Origin: Roseitranquillus sp963749675
GTDB taxonomy: Bacteria > Pseudomonadota > Alphaproteobacteria > Rhodobacterales > Rhodobacteraceae
Length of the DNA: 64,000 bases
Reading direction: 5' to 3'
Assembly: GCA_963749675.1 (NCBI GenBank)
Contig: CAVVNT010000002.1
Coordinates: 1-64,000, forward strand
Below the pieces are notes generated by a model that was given only the letters and a program-made list of their open reading frames with translations, had not been told where the DNA came from and did no database searches. The position numbers and the translations under genes were made by a program. Shown piece by piece: positions 27,429-36,491 of this stretch (its first letter is position 1; each line of letters begins with the position of its first letter).

Positions 27429-28823
27429 GGTAGTGTCCCGGGGAAATGGTGTAGGAACTGGCGTCCACCTGCTTCTTCATAGCTGGTGTCGCTCGTTCAC
27501 TGAGCGGCGATCATCGTCGCCGCGTCGGGATCGTCGCACGGGCCTGCCAGTTTTTCCACGGGCATGTAGCGGCGGGAGACGGCCCACTCATCATTCTGCT
27601 CGAGCATGAGCGCGCCGACGAGGCGAACGACCGCCTTGCGGTTGGGAAAGATGCCGACGACGTTGGTCCGCCGCTTGATCTCCTTGTTGACGCGCTCCAG
27701 CGGGTTGGTGCTGTGCAACTTCGAGCGCAGGCTCTCATCGAAGACCATGTAGGCCAGCACGTCGTGCTCGGCCCCGTCCATGAGTTCGGCGACATCCCGG
27801 AACCGGCCACGCAGGCTGTCGGCGACCTCGCGCCAGCGGGCATGGGCCTGATCACGGTCCGTCTCGGCGAAGACGGTGTTCACCACGGCGCTGACCACCG
27901 GCTTGTGGGCCTTGCCCACGCGGCCCAGAAGATTGCGCTTGAAATACGCGGCAGCGCTGGCACCCGGCGCCGAGAACCTTGCGTGCGGCGTCCTTCAGGC
28001 CTTCATGGGCATCGCTGATCACCAGTTGCACGCCGCTCAGGCCGCGACGCGTGAGAGACCGCAGGAAGTCGGCCCGGAACGTCTCGGCTTCGGAGGGCAT
28101 GACCGTGATCCCCAGGATCTCGCGGCGACCGTCGGTGTTGACCGCGACGGCCACTATCACGGCCATGGAGACGATGCGCCCGCCCTCGCGCAGCTTCACG
28201 CAGGTGGCGTCCAGCCAGAGGAAGGGCCAATCGCCCTCCAGCGGTCGGTTCAGGAAGGCCCGGACACGTTCATCGATCTCTTCGCAGAGCCGCGACACCT
28301 GGCTCTTCGAGGTGCCCGCCAGCCCCATGGCAAGCACCAGGTCGTCGACGGCGCAGGTGGAGACGCCGTGGACGTAGGCTTCCTGCACCGCCGCCATCAG
28401 CGCCTTCTCGGCGGTTCGACGCGGCTCCATGAAGGTGGGGAAGTAACTGCCCTTGCGCAGCTTCGGGATGTTCAGTCCGATGCTGCCCGCGCGGGTATCC
28501 CACTGGCGCGGCCGGTAGCCGTTCCGCTGGTTCTCGCGGTCCGGCGTTCGCTCGCCATGACCGGCACCGCACACGGCAGCCACCTCGATGTCCATCAGCC
28601 GTTGCGCAGCTGGATCAGCTCGCGCAGAAAGTCTGCGTCGTCGCTCTTGGCGATCACGCACGGAAGGTCGATCGTGGTGTCGGTCATCGTGCTCTCCTTC
28701 GTTGTCGTCGGCTTCAACAACCTCAGACTACAAAGAAGCGCGGTGGCCGCCAGACCGGCCGCGCGCTGCGCTACGCCAATGGCTCCGCGCGCGGCGTCCT
28801 ACAACACCCGGCGGGGCACTACC
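27429..28823 (-). mobile_element. IS256 family element with 8-bp target duplication
   Basis: Terminal inverted repeats: GGTAGTGTCCCGGGGAAATG then GTGTAGGA from 27429, and inverted from 28823 GGTAGTGCCCCGCCGGGTGT then TGTAGGA. Target repeats are GGTTCGAG (27421-27428) and GGTCCGAG (28824-28831), differing at one base. Removing the 1395-bp element rejoins the IS110 frame ERVRARRGNHVAAVAVARKL. Confidence 0.85.
27497..28687 (-). pseudogene. IS256 family transposase, two frameshifts
   Basis: Starts MTDTTIDLPCVIAKSDDADF at 28687; a shift near 28600 leads to LMDIEVAAVCGAGHGERTP. Catalytic core: PFLWLDATCVKLREGG (first Asp), VQLVISDAHEGLKDAARK (second Asp). A second shift near 27900 leads to VVSAVVNTVFAETDRDQAHA, STNPLERVNKEIKRR (Glu) and a stop at 27497. 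About 395 aa if repaired. Terminal repeats are intact, so the element itself is complete. Confidence 0.85.
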
Positions 28824-28831
28824 GGTCCGAG

Positions 28832-29019
28832 CCCGGCGCGGCAACCACGTCGCAGCGGTCGCCGTGGCGCGCAAGCTTGTCATCCTGATCTGGCACATGC
28901 TCAGCAACGGCGAGGACCATGCCTGGACCCGGCCGGCCTTGATGGCGCGCAAGATGCGAGCCCTGGAACTCGCCGGCCGGTGTGCCGGCGCGGCGCGGTC
29001 AGCGCGGCGCGTCCTGTGA
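28832..29019 (+). pseudogene. IS110 family transposase, C-terminal piece
   Basis: ARRGNHVAAVAVARKLVILI, WHMLSNGEDHAWTRPALMAR and KMRALELAGR, with a stop at 29019. It completes the transposase that begins at 26530. Ten bases downstream lies a perfect hairpin (29029-29055). Confidence 0.75.
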
Positions 29020-29028
29020 CTACAATCT

Positions 29029-29055
29029 GCCACGGCGCCCCGACCGCGCCGTGGC
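29029..29055. other. Perfect hairpin in the 3' flank of the IS110
   Basis: GCCACGGCGC at 29029-29038 and GCGCCGTGGC at 29046-29055, with a 7-base loop. It may be part of the element's non-coding RNA or a transcription stop; there is no U-tract. Confidence 0.4.
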
Positions 29056-29250
29056 AGGGCAGGCAGAGAACGCCTATCGCAGAATGACGCTCGGCCGGCG
29101 AAAGTCCGGACCGACAAAGGGTGCGGGCGCCGCAAACGAGGAGCGACAATGATCAGGTTGCGCGTTGGGGCTTGAACCTCACACCCCACCCTTCACCACG
29201 CGGTCACCCGCTCACGGAAAATAGCACGAAAGGGGCAGAAAAGGGCTATT

Positions 29251-29870
29251 CTCATCCGTGGCCTGTGGATGCATCGGCGGGGCCAGGCGATGCTCGATGC
29301 CGAGGTCGGCGCAGAGGCGGTCGAAGTCGTGGTTGCCTGTGGCGGCGCGGCGGCGGAGGCCGAACAGACGGTCGGTGAACTCCTTGCCGTTGTCCGCCAG
29401 CACGCGGGTGATCTTCATCGGCGCCGCCCGCTCCAGGTCGCGCAGAAAGCGGCGCGCGTTGGCCGCGGTCTTCGCCGGATAGGTGCGCACGAAGACCCAT
29501 CTCGTGGCGCGGTCGATGGCGACGAACAGATACCGGCGCCTGTCCTCGTCGGCCATCTGCGGCAAGTATTTCACGTCGACGTGCACGTAGCCTGGCTCAT
29601 AAGCCTTGAACGGCTTGTGCCAGGCCGCGGCGCCGGGGGCTTCAGGTCGCGCAGGTTGCCCACGCCATGCCGACGCAGACACCGGTCGAGCCCGGAGCGC
29701 GAGACGTTCGGGTTCAGGAACTCCCGCACCACGCAGAGAAGGTCGTCGAGCGGCAGCAGCAGCGTCTTGCGCAGGGACACCGCCACCGCCTCCTGTGGAG
29801 GCGTGAGCGTCGATTGCAGCCGATGCGCGGTGTGGCTCCGGTCATGGTCCCGGACAACGGGATCGTCGGC
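29251..29870 (-). pseudogene. IS481 family transposase, N-terminal and core piece
   Basis: From about 29870: DRSHTAHRLQSTLTPPQEAV and LLCVVREFLNPNVSRSGLDR (helix-turn-helix), then a shift near 29640 to AWHKPFKAYEPGYVHVDVKY (first Asp), FVAIDRATRWVFVRTYPAK and ITRVLADNGKEFTDRLFG (second Asp). It stops at HRLAPPMHPQATDE, where the IS110 begins. Confidence 0.8.
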
Positions 29871-30411
29871 GCGTGGGAAAGGCGAAGGTGCCGAGCATCG
29901 CAATCGTTCATCTCATCCTTGGTGGCTCTCTTCAGACCGCCTTCCACCTTGCCCATGTCGGCGGCTTCGCTGGTACCCTTGTCGATCCTGACGAGGAGCG
30001 GGCGCATTTGCGGAGGCAATCGGATCATCTCTCGCCGACCGAAGCATTTGGTGCGCTTCGGGTGCCGCGACCGGGTGGGCTGGTGGATCGTCGCTGTGAC
30101 GCAGCGCTTCAGTCGATCGTTGTCGAGATGCCAAACGGTCATCGCCATGTCCGGTTCGACAAGAAGGTCGTCACTGCCTCTACACGCAAGTTCACGACGG
30201 TTGTTCGGATCGCGAACGACTTGGGGATTGAGCGTCGGGAGGTCGTCCGTCGTGATGATCGAGAGACGACCTCGACGACGATCGTCGGGCACCCGCGGGC
30301 CGCAGCGGACGAGGGCATCATACGGTGGCGTCGTCGATCCGGACGGTCATTCCGTCCGTGCACGCTTCGCAGCCGAGGCCAGTTCGGGAGATTGCGGATG
30401 CAAGAGCGCTT
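29871..30411. other. Region without a confident gene
   Basis: About 540 bp. A plus-strand frame from 29873 stays open to 30475 and contains VVEMPNGHRHVRFDKKV and RIANDLGIERREVVRRDD; the minus strand is also open (KVEGGLKRATKDEMNDC). Neither resembles a family I know. It is probably decayed coding sequence next to the IS481 end. Confidence 0.3.
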
Positions 30412-30501
30412 GACGGCGAACGGGTCGAAACAGGCTGGGTCGACCTCGTTCGCGAAGCACGGAGGCGAGGCGTAGCCAGTGGGCCGGTGGTCGTCGCTCA
30501 T
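30412..30501 (-). pseudogene. N-terminal remnant, 5-formyltetrahydrofolate cyclo-ligase-like
   Basis: Begins MSDDHRPTGYASPPCFANEV then DPACFDPFAV before similarity stops. The GYASPPCF-HE-DP pattern is one I associate with the N-terminus of alphaproteobacterial 5-formyltetrahydrofolate cyclo-ligase-like proteins, from memory. The catalytic body is absent. The identification is tentative. Confidence 0.35.
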
Positions 30502-30811
30502 GCAGGGGTCACTCCCGCCACTAGTCGTTCGCCGCCGCGATCGTCGCGAACCACGAGGCGCCGACGCCGGAGACCTAGATCAGGCTGTCCGCATCCTGGG
30601 AGTACGCGGGGGCGCAGCTCCATCAGCGTCTTGACCTCCGGCTGCGTCGTCTTGACTGCCCGGCGCGCCATCGAGACGGCGAGGTCGAAGCCCTCCTGCG
30701 GGGTGTCGGTCACGAGGCTCGGCAGCCAGGTCTCGGCGACCTGCGCCGCGACCGGTGTCACGGCGAGCAGGGCCCTGACGACCAGTGCTGCCAGGGACTG
30801 GCGGATCGTGC
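30500..30811 (-). CDS. Putative small exported protein, start codon unclear
   Basis: Minus-strand frame with a signal-peptide-like start: (T/M)IRQSLAALVVRALLAVTP then VAAQVAETWLPSLVTDTPQE, FDLAVSMARRAVKTTQPEV. The likely start at 30811 is ACG, with AAAGGAG about nine bases upstream; an ATG here would be ideal, so either a rare start or a base error. The C-terminal part after MELRPRVLPG looks out of frame. It lies just downstream of the truncated haemoglobin, same strand. Function unknown. Confidence 0.35.
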
Positions 30812-30854
30812 CCGGCTCCTTTCCTGGTGGGTGACCGGGTGCGGACGACGGCGC

Positions 30855-31301
30855 TCAGCGGAGGACCGGCACCGCCTCCGGCCCGGCGTCCTCAATCGCG
30901 TAGTGGAGCGAACGGGCGATCCGTTGTGCCCGCTCGATGACGTGGGATGCGCCTTCGGGCGGGCACGTCTCTTCCGCCGTCTCGCAGAAGAGCGCGAGCC
31001 ACCGCTCGAAGTGTGTCCAGTCGACCGGCAATCCGGCGTGCGCCTGCACGGGACGGCCGTGGTAGCGCCCGGTCATCAGCGCGACCGACGACCAGAATGC
31101 GGCCATCCGCGCGAGGTGCGGCTCCCAGTCTCCGACGCGCGCGTCGAAGATCGGGCCGAGCACGGGATCGCGCCGCACCTTGGCATAGAACTCGTGGACG
31201 AGCGTGCGCAGCACGTCCTCGGAGAGACCGGTCTCGGCCATCAGCGTGGCGGTCATCTCAGGTCGGGCAGACGTGACGTCTGGGCTCATGTCGTTAGGCA
31301 T
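30855..31301 (-). CDS. Group III truncated haemoglobin
   Basis: About 148 aa from MPNDMSPDVTSARPEMT. Two-over-two globin landmarks: VLRTLVHEFYAKVRRDPVLG, FDARVGDWEPHLARMAAFWS, MTGRYHGRPVQAHAGLP and the proximal-His region VDWTHFERWLALFCETA. Such proteins bind NO or O2; those next to nsrR are usually nitric-oxide responsive. Divergent from nsrR across an 82-bp gap that holds a strong palindrome. An in-frame ATG 12 bases upstream is less likely. Confidence 0.9.
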   Translation of the reverse strand: MPNDMSPDVTSARPEMTATLMAETGLSEDVLRTLVHEFYAKVRRDPVLGPIFDARVGDWEPHLARMAAFWSSVALMTGRYHGRPVQAHAGLPVDWTHFERWLALFCETAEETCPPEGASHVIERAQRIARSLHYAIEDAGPEAVPVLR

Positions 31302-31349
31302 CGGTAACCTCACCAGCCTGAAAAACTTGCGTTCATGCCTACGTCTGTT

Positions 31350-31372
31350 AATAGGTATTGCAAATACCTATT
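31350..31372. promoter_or_regulatory. Rrf2/NsrR-type operator palindrome
   Basis: AATAGGTATT at 31350-31359, spacer GCA, AATACCTATT at 31363-31372: a perfect 10-3-10 inverted repeat, 11 bases upstream of the nsrR ATG (31384) in the divergent intergenic region. Known NsrR sites are AT-rich dyads of comparable length. Binding by the adjacent NsrR, repressing itself and the haemoglobin gene, is inference from position. Confidence 0.7.
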
Positions 31373-31383
31373 GAGGAAGCCGG

Positions 31384-31812
31384 ATGCGTCTCACATCCTT
31401 CACCGACTACGGATTGCGCGCCCTGATGCGTCTCGCGAGCGCTCCGGAGCGGGGATTTTCCACCGCGGAGCTCGCCGACGAGTTCCGCATCTCACGCAAC
31501 CATCTCACGAAGGTCTTGCAGCGCCTCGCCCGAGCGGGGATCGTCACGACACGGCGCGGCGGCGGCGGCGCGATACTGGCACGGCTGCGCGAGGACATCC
31601 CTTTGGGCGACATCGTCCGCCTGCTTGAAGAGGCGCAGGCGCTCGTCGAGTGCTTCGGCACCAGAGGCGACTGCACCATCGACGGGCGCTGTGCTCTGAA
31701 GGGGCGTCTGCGGCGGGCGGCGGCGGCCTTTCTGGCGGAGCTCGACCGCTCGACCCTTGCTGACATCGCCCTCCCTCGGCGGGCGCGCGAGCCGGAGGCG
31801 GCAGCGCAATGA
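31384..31812 (+). CDS. nsrR: Rrf2 family nitric-oxide-sensing repressor NsrR
   Basis: 142 aa. N-terminal winged helix: MRLTSFTDYGLRALMRLA, STAELADEFRISRNHLTKVL, GIVTTRRGGGGAILA. Three Cys in VECFGTRGDCTIDGRCAL with spacing C-x6-C-x5-C, the [4Fe-4S]-ligating pattern of NsrR rather than IscR (C-x5-C-x5-C). NO attack on the cluster relieves repression. The divergent truncated haemoglobin supports the call. Confidence 0.9.
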   Translation: MRLTSFTDYGLRALMRLASAPERGFSTAELADEFRISRNHLTKVLQRLARAGIVTTRRGGGGAILARLREDIPLGDIVRLLEEAQALVECFGTRGDCTIDGRCALKGRLRRAAAAFLAELDRSTLADIALPRRAREPEAAAQ

Positions 31813-31849
31813 CAATCCGCGGCGGCTGAAGGAGTGCGGGGGAGAACCG

Positions 31850-32092
31850 TGAAGCTCGACCCGATCGAGAACGGGCGCGCGATCGCAGCGGCCGATCTGG
31901 CCGGCCTTCTGGATCCGCGCCCGCGAAGGTGCAGCGCATGATGCGCGACGGCAGGATCACCAGCCTGTTCGAGCGCGGCGAAGGCGACGACGCGGGCCGC
32001 TACCGCGTGACCTTCCGGGATGGCGCCCGGAGCGTCCGCCTGATCGTCGACGCGAGCGGCCACGTTCTCAAGCGGACGAGGACGCCTTTCGC
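31850..32092 (+). pseudogene. DUF6522-like small protein, one frameshift
   Basis: GTG at 31850 opens VKLDPIENGRAIAAADLAGL. An indel near 31905 in CCGCGCCCGCG shifts to AKVQRMMRDGRITSLFERGE, then RYRVTFRDGARSVRLIVDAS. About 80 aa if repaired. The EGxRxxFxxGxRxxR-type pattern matches small DUF6522-like proteins that I recall near nsrR and denitrification genes; the family name is from memory. Likely co-transcribed with nsrR (38-bp gap). Confidence 0.5.
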
Positions 32093-32720
32093 ACGTCGGA
32101 ATGCGGCACGAGGCGGGCGCTTGGCTTTCGTCCGCGCGCCGGCCTATACGCGCTGCGCTCGGCCGCCTCTACCGGCAGATCGAGAGGCCCTGAGAGGTTC
32201 TGTGGTCCAGGCCGCTCTGGGACGAGGCGCCGGCGTGGCCCCCGGACGAGTTCGGCAATCGGTGCGATCCACGCCCACCGTCTCCTCGGGCCGGCGCGAG
32301 CGTGACGTTGCCGGCGCGGCCCGCGTCGGCGCGGCCGTTGCCATGGAGAGTGCCGAGCCCGACGCGGCCCGAAGCGCCTTCATGCGCGACATCACCGGTA
32401 TCTCGCCCGCGTCGGAACGCCTGCGCATCATGAAGCAGCACCGCGCCACGATGCAGGAGCGTGTCGGCGCGCTTGGCAGCGGCGCCATTCGGCGGGCGGA
32501 ACCATAAGCGAGTAGCTCATTCCTGACCGGCGGGCCGAGCCGCGCGGCGCACCGGGCGTCCTGGACCTGAAGGACTTCCTGAAGACAACCATCATGTAGA
32601 TTGCCGAGGCTGCCGTCGATCTGCAGGACGGGCTGGCCGATGAAGACGTGATCGTGAACCCGCCCCGCGCGAAGGGCTATCAGCCGGTTCGCAAGATCGA
32701 GACCCTTGGCTCGACGTCTC
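32093..32720. other. Region without a confident gene
   Basis: About 630 bp. One plus-strand frame is open to 32507 and ends ARSAFMRDITGISPASERL then RIMKQHRATMQERVGAL. A short frame at 32600-32710 reads LADEDVIVNPPRAKGYQPVR. Both look like fragments of genes I do not recognise. No RNA gene seen. Confidence 0.3.
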
Positions 32721-32912
32721 GGTGACGAAGTTCAAGGCCTTTTGATCATCGCAATCGCGTCTTTCTTGCACATCGTCAGCCAAGGCTCGCGACTTATCGG
32801 CCGTGCGACAGCCCCTTGTGCGAGGAGATGGGGTGGATGCCGCTCTCCCTTGACGGCATCGCAATGTGCCAAGCTTGCGGTGTTGAATCACAAGCTGAAG
32901 GAGAGGGCATCC
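32721..32912. ncRNA. IS110 5' non-coding flank, candidate bridge-RNA region
   Basis: 192 bp directly before an intact IS110 transposase, containing the perfect stem GATGCCG/CGGCATC (32836-32842, 32854-32860) and no gene. IS110 elements are known to encode a structured guide RNA in a flank. That this flank does so is inference from position and structure only. Confidence 0.3.
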
Positions 32913-33941
32913 ATGGGAGAAGTTAGCACCATCGGCGTCGACCTGGCAAAGAACGTGTTCCAGGTGCACGGCGCGGCGGCGGACGGGTCCGTTCTGTTTC
33001 GGAAGAAGTTGTCGCGGCCGCAGTTCGCGCGGTTCATGGCGCAGCAGCCGCCATGCCTTGTGGCGATGGAAGCCTGCGCCAGCGCTCATCATTGGGCGCG
33101 GGAGATGGCGCGCTACGGCCATGAGGTCCGGCTGATCGCGCCGCATTACGTAAAGCCGTTCCTCAAGCGGCAGAAGAACGACGCCGCCGATGCCGAGGCG
33201 ATTGTCGAGGCGGCCCTGCGGCCGACCATGCGTTTCGTCGAACCGAAGTCCGCGGACCAGCAGGCGCGGGCGGTCGCGTTCCGGACGCGCGAGCAATTCG
33301 TGAAGCGGCGCACTGAAGCCGTGAATGCGCTCAGGTCGCATCTCTACGAGTTCGGGCATGTCGCCCCCGAAGGGATCGGCTATGTGCCGCGCCTTGAACG
33401 GGTCGTCAAAGATCCTGACGCCGACATTCCTGATCTGGCACGCGACATCTGCCGGATGCTCCTTGAGCAGATCACCCACCTGACCGACCGGATCAAGGAG
33501 CTGAAAGCGCGGATCGCGGCGATGTCGAACGAAGCTGAAATGCCTCGCCAGCTGCAGACGATGCCGGGCGTCGGCCCGATCACCGCGCTCGCGGTCGAGA
33601 CTTTCGCGCCGCCGATGGACCAGTTCCGCCGCGGCCGCGACTTCGCCGCGTGGCTCGGCCTGGTGCCGCGGCAGCATTCCACCGGCGGCAAGCAGAAGCT
33701 GGGGAAGACCTCGAAGATGGGGCAGCGTGACATACGGCGGTTGTTGGTCATCGGGGCGACCGCCGTGATCCGCTGGGCCTCGCGTCGAGGGGCGCCGAAG
33801 GGGTCGTGGCTGGCGCGGATGCTGGAGCGCAAACCGATCCCGGTCGTGGCGGTCGCGCTTTCCAACAAGATGGCGCGCGGCATCTGGGCGATGCTGACGC
33901 GCGGTGAAAGCTATCGTGGCCCGGTGCTGATCGGCGCCTGA
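32913..33941 (+). CDS. IS110 family transposase, intact
   Basis: 342 aa; ATG at 32913 with AAGGAGAGGG about 10 bases upstream. DEDD residues in STIGVDLAKNVFQVHG (Asp), VAMEACASAHHWAREM (Glu), KRQKNDAADAEAIVEA (Asp pair). C-terminal domain: LQTMPGVGPITALAVETF, AAWLGLVPRQHSTGGKQ, MGQRDIRRLLVIGATAV, ending PVLIGA. IS1111-like in sequence style. Paralogous to the copy at 44010-45053 but clearly diverged. Confidence 0.92.
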   Translation: MGEVSTIGVDLAKNVFQVHGAAADGSVLFRKKLSRPQFARFMAQQPPCLVAMEACASAHHWAREMARYGHEVRLIAPHYVKPFLKRQKNDAADAEAIVEAALRPTMRFVEPKSADQQARAVAFRTREQFVKRRTEAVNALRSHLYEFGHVAPEGIGYVPRLERVVKDPDADIPDLARDICRMLLEQITHLTDRIKELKARIAAMSNEAEMPRQLQTMPGVGPITALAVETFAPPMDQFRRGRDFAAWLGLVPRQHSTGGKQKLGKTSKMGQRDIRRLLVIGATAVIRWASRRGAPKGSWLARMLERKPIPVVAVALSNKMARGIWAMLTRGESYRGPVLIGA

Positions 33942-34329
33942 TCGGGCATCGAACGGCCAACCGGGCCACCGAGTTGTGAGGAAGACATGATCTGCATGGG
34001 CACATGATCGACATGATCCGGGCCGGGCAAACCAGAAACCTTCTCCGAGCCTCGAGCGCGCTGTTGGAGATGTAGCCCCGCTCCGCGCATCACCATCCCG
34101 GCCAGCGGCGCCAGTCAGCCGCACGAACAGGCCTGACAAAAGACCGCACTCGATCACAAGTCCAGAAGATCAGAAATTCCTTGCAAACCGAGCGGCATCC
34201 ACAAAAGAAGGTTGCAGATCGTGGCGGTGTACATCAAGTGCACCGCACGCTATGGGGTCGTCCTTGTCCATCACTGCCGGCAGATATGACGCGTCCTGCT
34301 GCGCCTGAACCAGCCAGGTCAACCTCCCG
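33942..34329. other. Intergenic region between IS110 and the helicase gene
   Basis: 388 bp without a credible gene. It should hold the right end of the IS110 element and the helicase promoter. I could not assign exact IS ends or -35/-10 elements. Confidence 0.35.
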
Positions 34330-36429
34330 ATGATCCAGACTCTCGCCAAGGCGCTCGCCGAGCGCGGATATGATACTCTCACGGCCGTTCAGGACGCCGT
34401 GACCACGCCCGAGTTGCGGGAGGCGGATCTGCTCGTTTCGGCGCAGACGGGGTCGGGCAAGACGGTGGGCTTCGGCCTTGCGATCGCGCCGACGCTGCTC
34501 GGCGGGTCCGAAACGCTGGGGCCTGCAGGCCCGCCGCTCGCGCTGGTGGTTGCGCCTACTCGGGAACTGGCATTCCAAGTGATGCGTGAACTCAGCTGGC
34601 TCTATGCTGAGGCCGGGGCACGCGTCGCCTCTTGCGTCGGCGGCATGGACATGCGCGACGAGCGCCGGGCGCTCGAGCGGGGCGCGCACATCGTCGTCGG
34701 CACCCCCGGCCGGCTGCGTGACCACATCCAGCGCGGCTCGCTCGATCTGGGCCATGTCCGGGCGGTGGTACTGGACGAGGCGGACGAGATGCTCGACCTG
34801 GGGTTCCGCGAAGACCTGGAATTCATGCTGGGGGAGGCGCCCGAGGATCGGCGCACTCTGATGTTCTCGGCCACCGTGCCCCCGCAGATCGCCAGGCTGG
34901 CCGAGCGGTTCCAGCGCGACGCGATCCGCGTCACGACTCTCTCGGGCACCAGCCAGCACGCCGACATCGCGTACCAGGCGTTGCGGGTCGCGCAGATCGA
35001 CGCCGAGAACGCCATCATCAACGTGCTGCGCTACCACGATGCGCCCAACGCCCTCGTCTTTGCCAATACGCGGTCGATGGTGAACCGCCTCACCGCCCGG
35101 TTTTCCAACCGCGGATTCGCGGTGGTCGCCCTTTCGGGAGAGCTGAGCCAGACGGAGCGGACGCACGCGCTGCAGGCGATGCGCGACGGCAGGGCGCGGG
35201 TCTGCGTGGCGACCGACGTGGCGGCGCGCGGAATCGATCTGCCGAACCTCGAACTGGTGGTCCATGCCGAGCTGCCCGCGAACGCCGAGGGGCTGCTGCA
35301 CCGCTCCGGCCGGACCGGGCGGGCGGGCCGCAAGGGAACGTCGGTGCTGATCGTTCCACCCAAGATCGCGAGGAAGGCCGAACGCCTGCTCGCGTCAGCC
35401 AGGCTCGAGGCGGAGTGGACGACGGCTCCGTCGGCCGACGAGATCCTGCGGCGTGACGAGGAGCGGCTGCTGGCCGACCCGGTGTGGACGGAAGACACGA
35501 CGGAGGAGGAGGAGGCCTTCGCCACGAAGTTGCTGGCGCAACATGCGGCCGGAGAAGATCGCCGCCGCCTACCTCCGACTCTACCGTTCACGCCAGTCGG
35601 CGCCGGAGGAGTCTGGTCCCCCCGGATACGCGCCCGCCGCAAAAGGCCCGCCGGAGCTTTGAGCCCGGCGCGTGGTTCGCGCTCTCGGTCGGACGTGACG
35701 ACCGGGCGGAGCCGCGATGGCTGCTGCCCCTGATCTGCCGCGCCGGAGACGTCGACAAGGATGCGATCGGCGCGATCAGGGTGCAGCAGACCGAAACCCT
35801 CGTCGAAATCTCGATCGAAAGTACGCCACGGTTTCTCGCCGCGCTCGGCGGTAGGACGGAGATCGAGAAGGGTATCGGGATCCGTCAGCTCGAGGGTCCT
35901 CCAGACCAATCCGGGCGAGGGTCGACGGCGCCGGTCGCCGCGCCGACCCCTCCCGCCGCGCCGAAATCGGATCATGCGGTCGCCGCCGCACCGGAACCCG
36001 AAGTCGAGAGCCGTTCCTCACCTCGCGCGGCGCCTGTGCCGCCAGAGGTTGTTTCCTCGAAGGTTCCGGAAGAACCCGCTGCGCCGCCTCGCAAGCCGCG
36101 GCACGGTCCTTCGTCCACGCCGGCGAAGCCGAGCAAGCCTCGAACGGCGCCGACGCAAGCTGGCGGGCGGCCGGGGGGCACGTCCAGTGCCAAGCTCGGC
36201 GGCAAGCGGGCGGGTTCATCGGAGGGCAGGCGGCGCCGACGCCGGCAAGTTCGCACGGCGCCGGGCGTCCGGAAAGCCGGCGGCCGGTTTGTCGGACGCC
36301 TCCGACACGTCGAAGCGCTTTACTCCGCCTGGCAAGACCGATACGCGGAAGCCGGGCAGCAAGCCTCGGGCCGAGACGACACGCCGCAGCAAGGACGGCG
36401 GCGGGCCTCCGAGGCGCGGGAAGCGATAG
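34330..36429 (+). pseudogene. DEAD-box RNA helicase with DbpA-type RNA-binding domain, frameshifted
   Basis: All helicase motifs are in the first frame: AQTGSGKT, VAPTRELAFQV, VVGTPGRLRDH, LDEADEML, MFSATVP, FANTRSMVNRL, VATDVAARGIDLP, HRSGRTGRAGRKG. A shift near 35545 leads to EKIAAAYLRLYRSRQSAPEE. Another near 35655 leads to FEPGAWFALSVGRDDRAEPR and VDKDAIGAIRVQQTETLVEI, the DbpA C-terminal domain. A third near 36230 leads to the basic tail TSKRFTPPGKTDTRKPG, ending PPRRGKR at 36429. About 700 aa if repaired, usual for alphaproteobacterial DEAD helicases in RNA metabolism. The shifts may be sequence errors. Confidence 0.82.
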
Positions 36430-36491
36430 CGTACAGAAGGACGCTTGCGAGCCGAGCCGGCCGCTCGGATGCCCCGCGCGCATGGTTGCCG

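Larger units (their letters stand above)
26245..29250 (+). mobile_element. IS110 family element inserted in IS481, itself split by IS256
   Basis: 3006 bp between CTTATCCG (26237-26244) and CTCATCCG (29251-29258). Subtracting the IS256 unit and its duplication leaves about 1.6 kb, a normal IS110 length. The outer ends are not inverted repeats, which is expected for IS110. There are 285 bp of non-coding sequence before the transposase and ~230 bp after it. Confidence 0.65.
22706..29870 (-). mobile_element. IS481 family element in three pieces, opened by two later insertions
   Basis: Transposase pieces on the minus strand lie at about 29870-29251, 26244-26199 and 22897-22706. Joined in that order they read MHPQATDKGMVERFNGRIED, VLKSHRSNSGKDLEQT, then RYVRSCNGQLPQSVLKG and end ILAGCGR. 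The junctions are marked by near-identical short direct repeats: CTTATCCG/CTCATCCG at 26237-26244 and 29251-29258, and TCAGG/TCAGG at 22893-22897 and 26194-26198. Both inserted units carry other IS. Confidence 0.7.
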
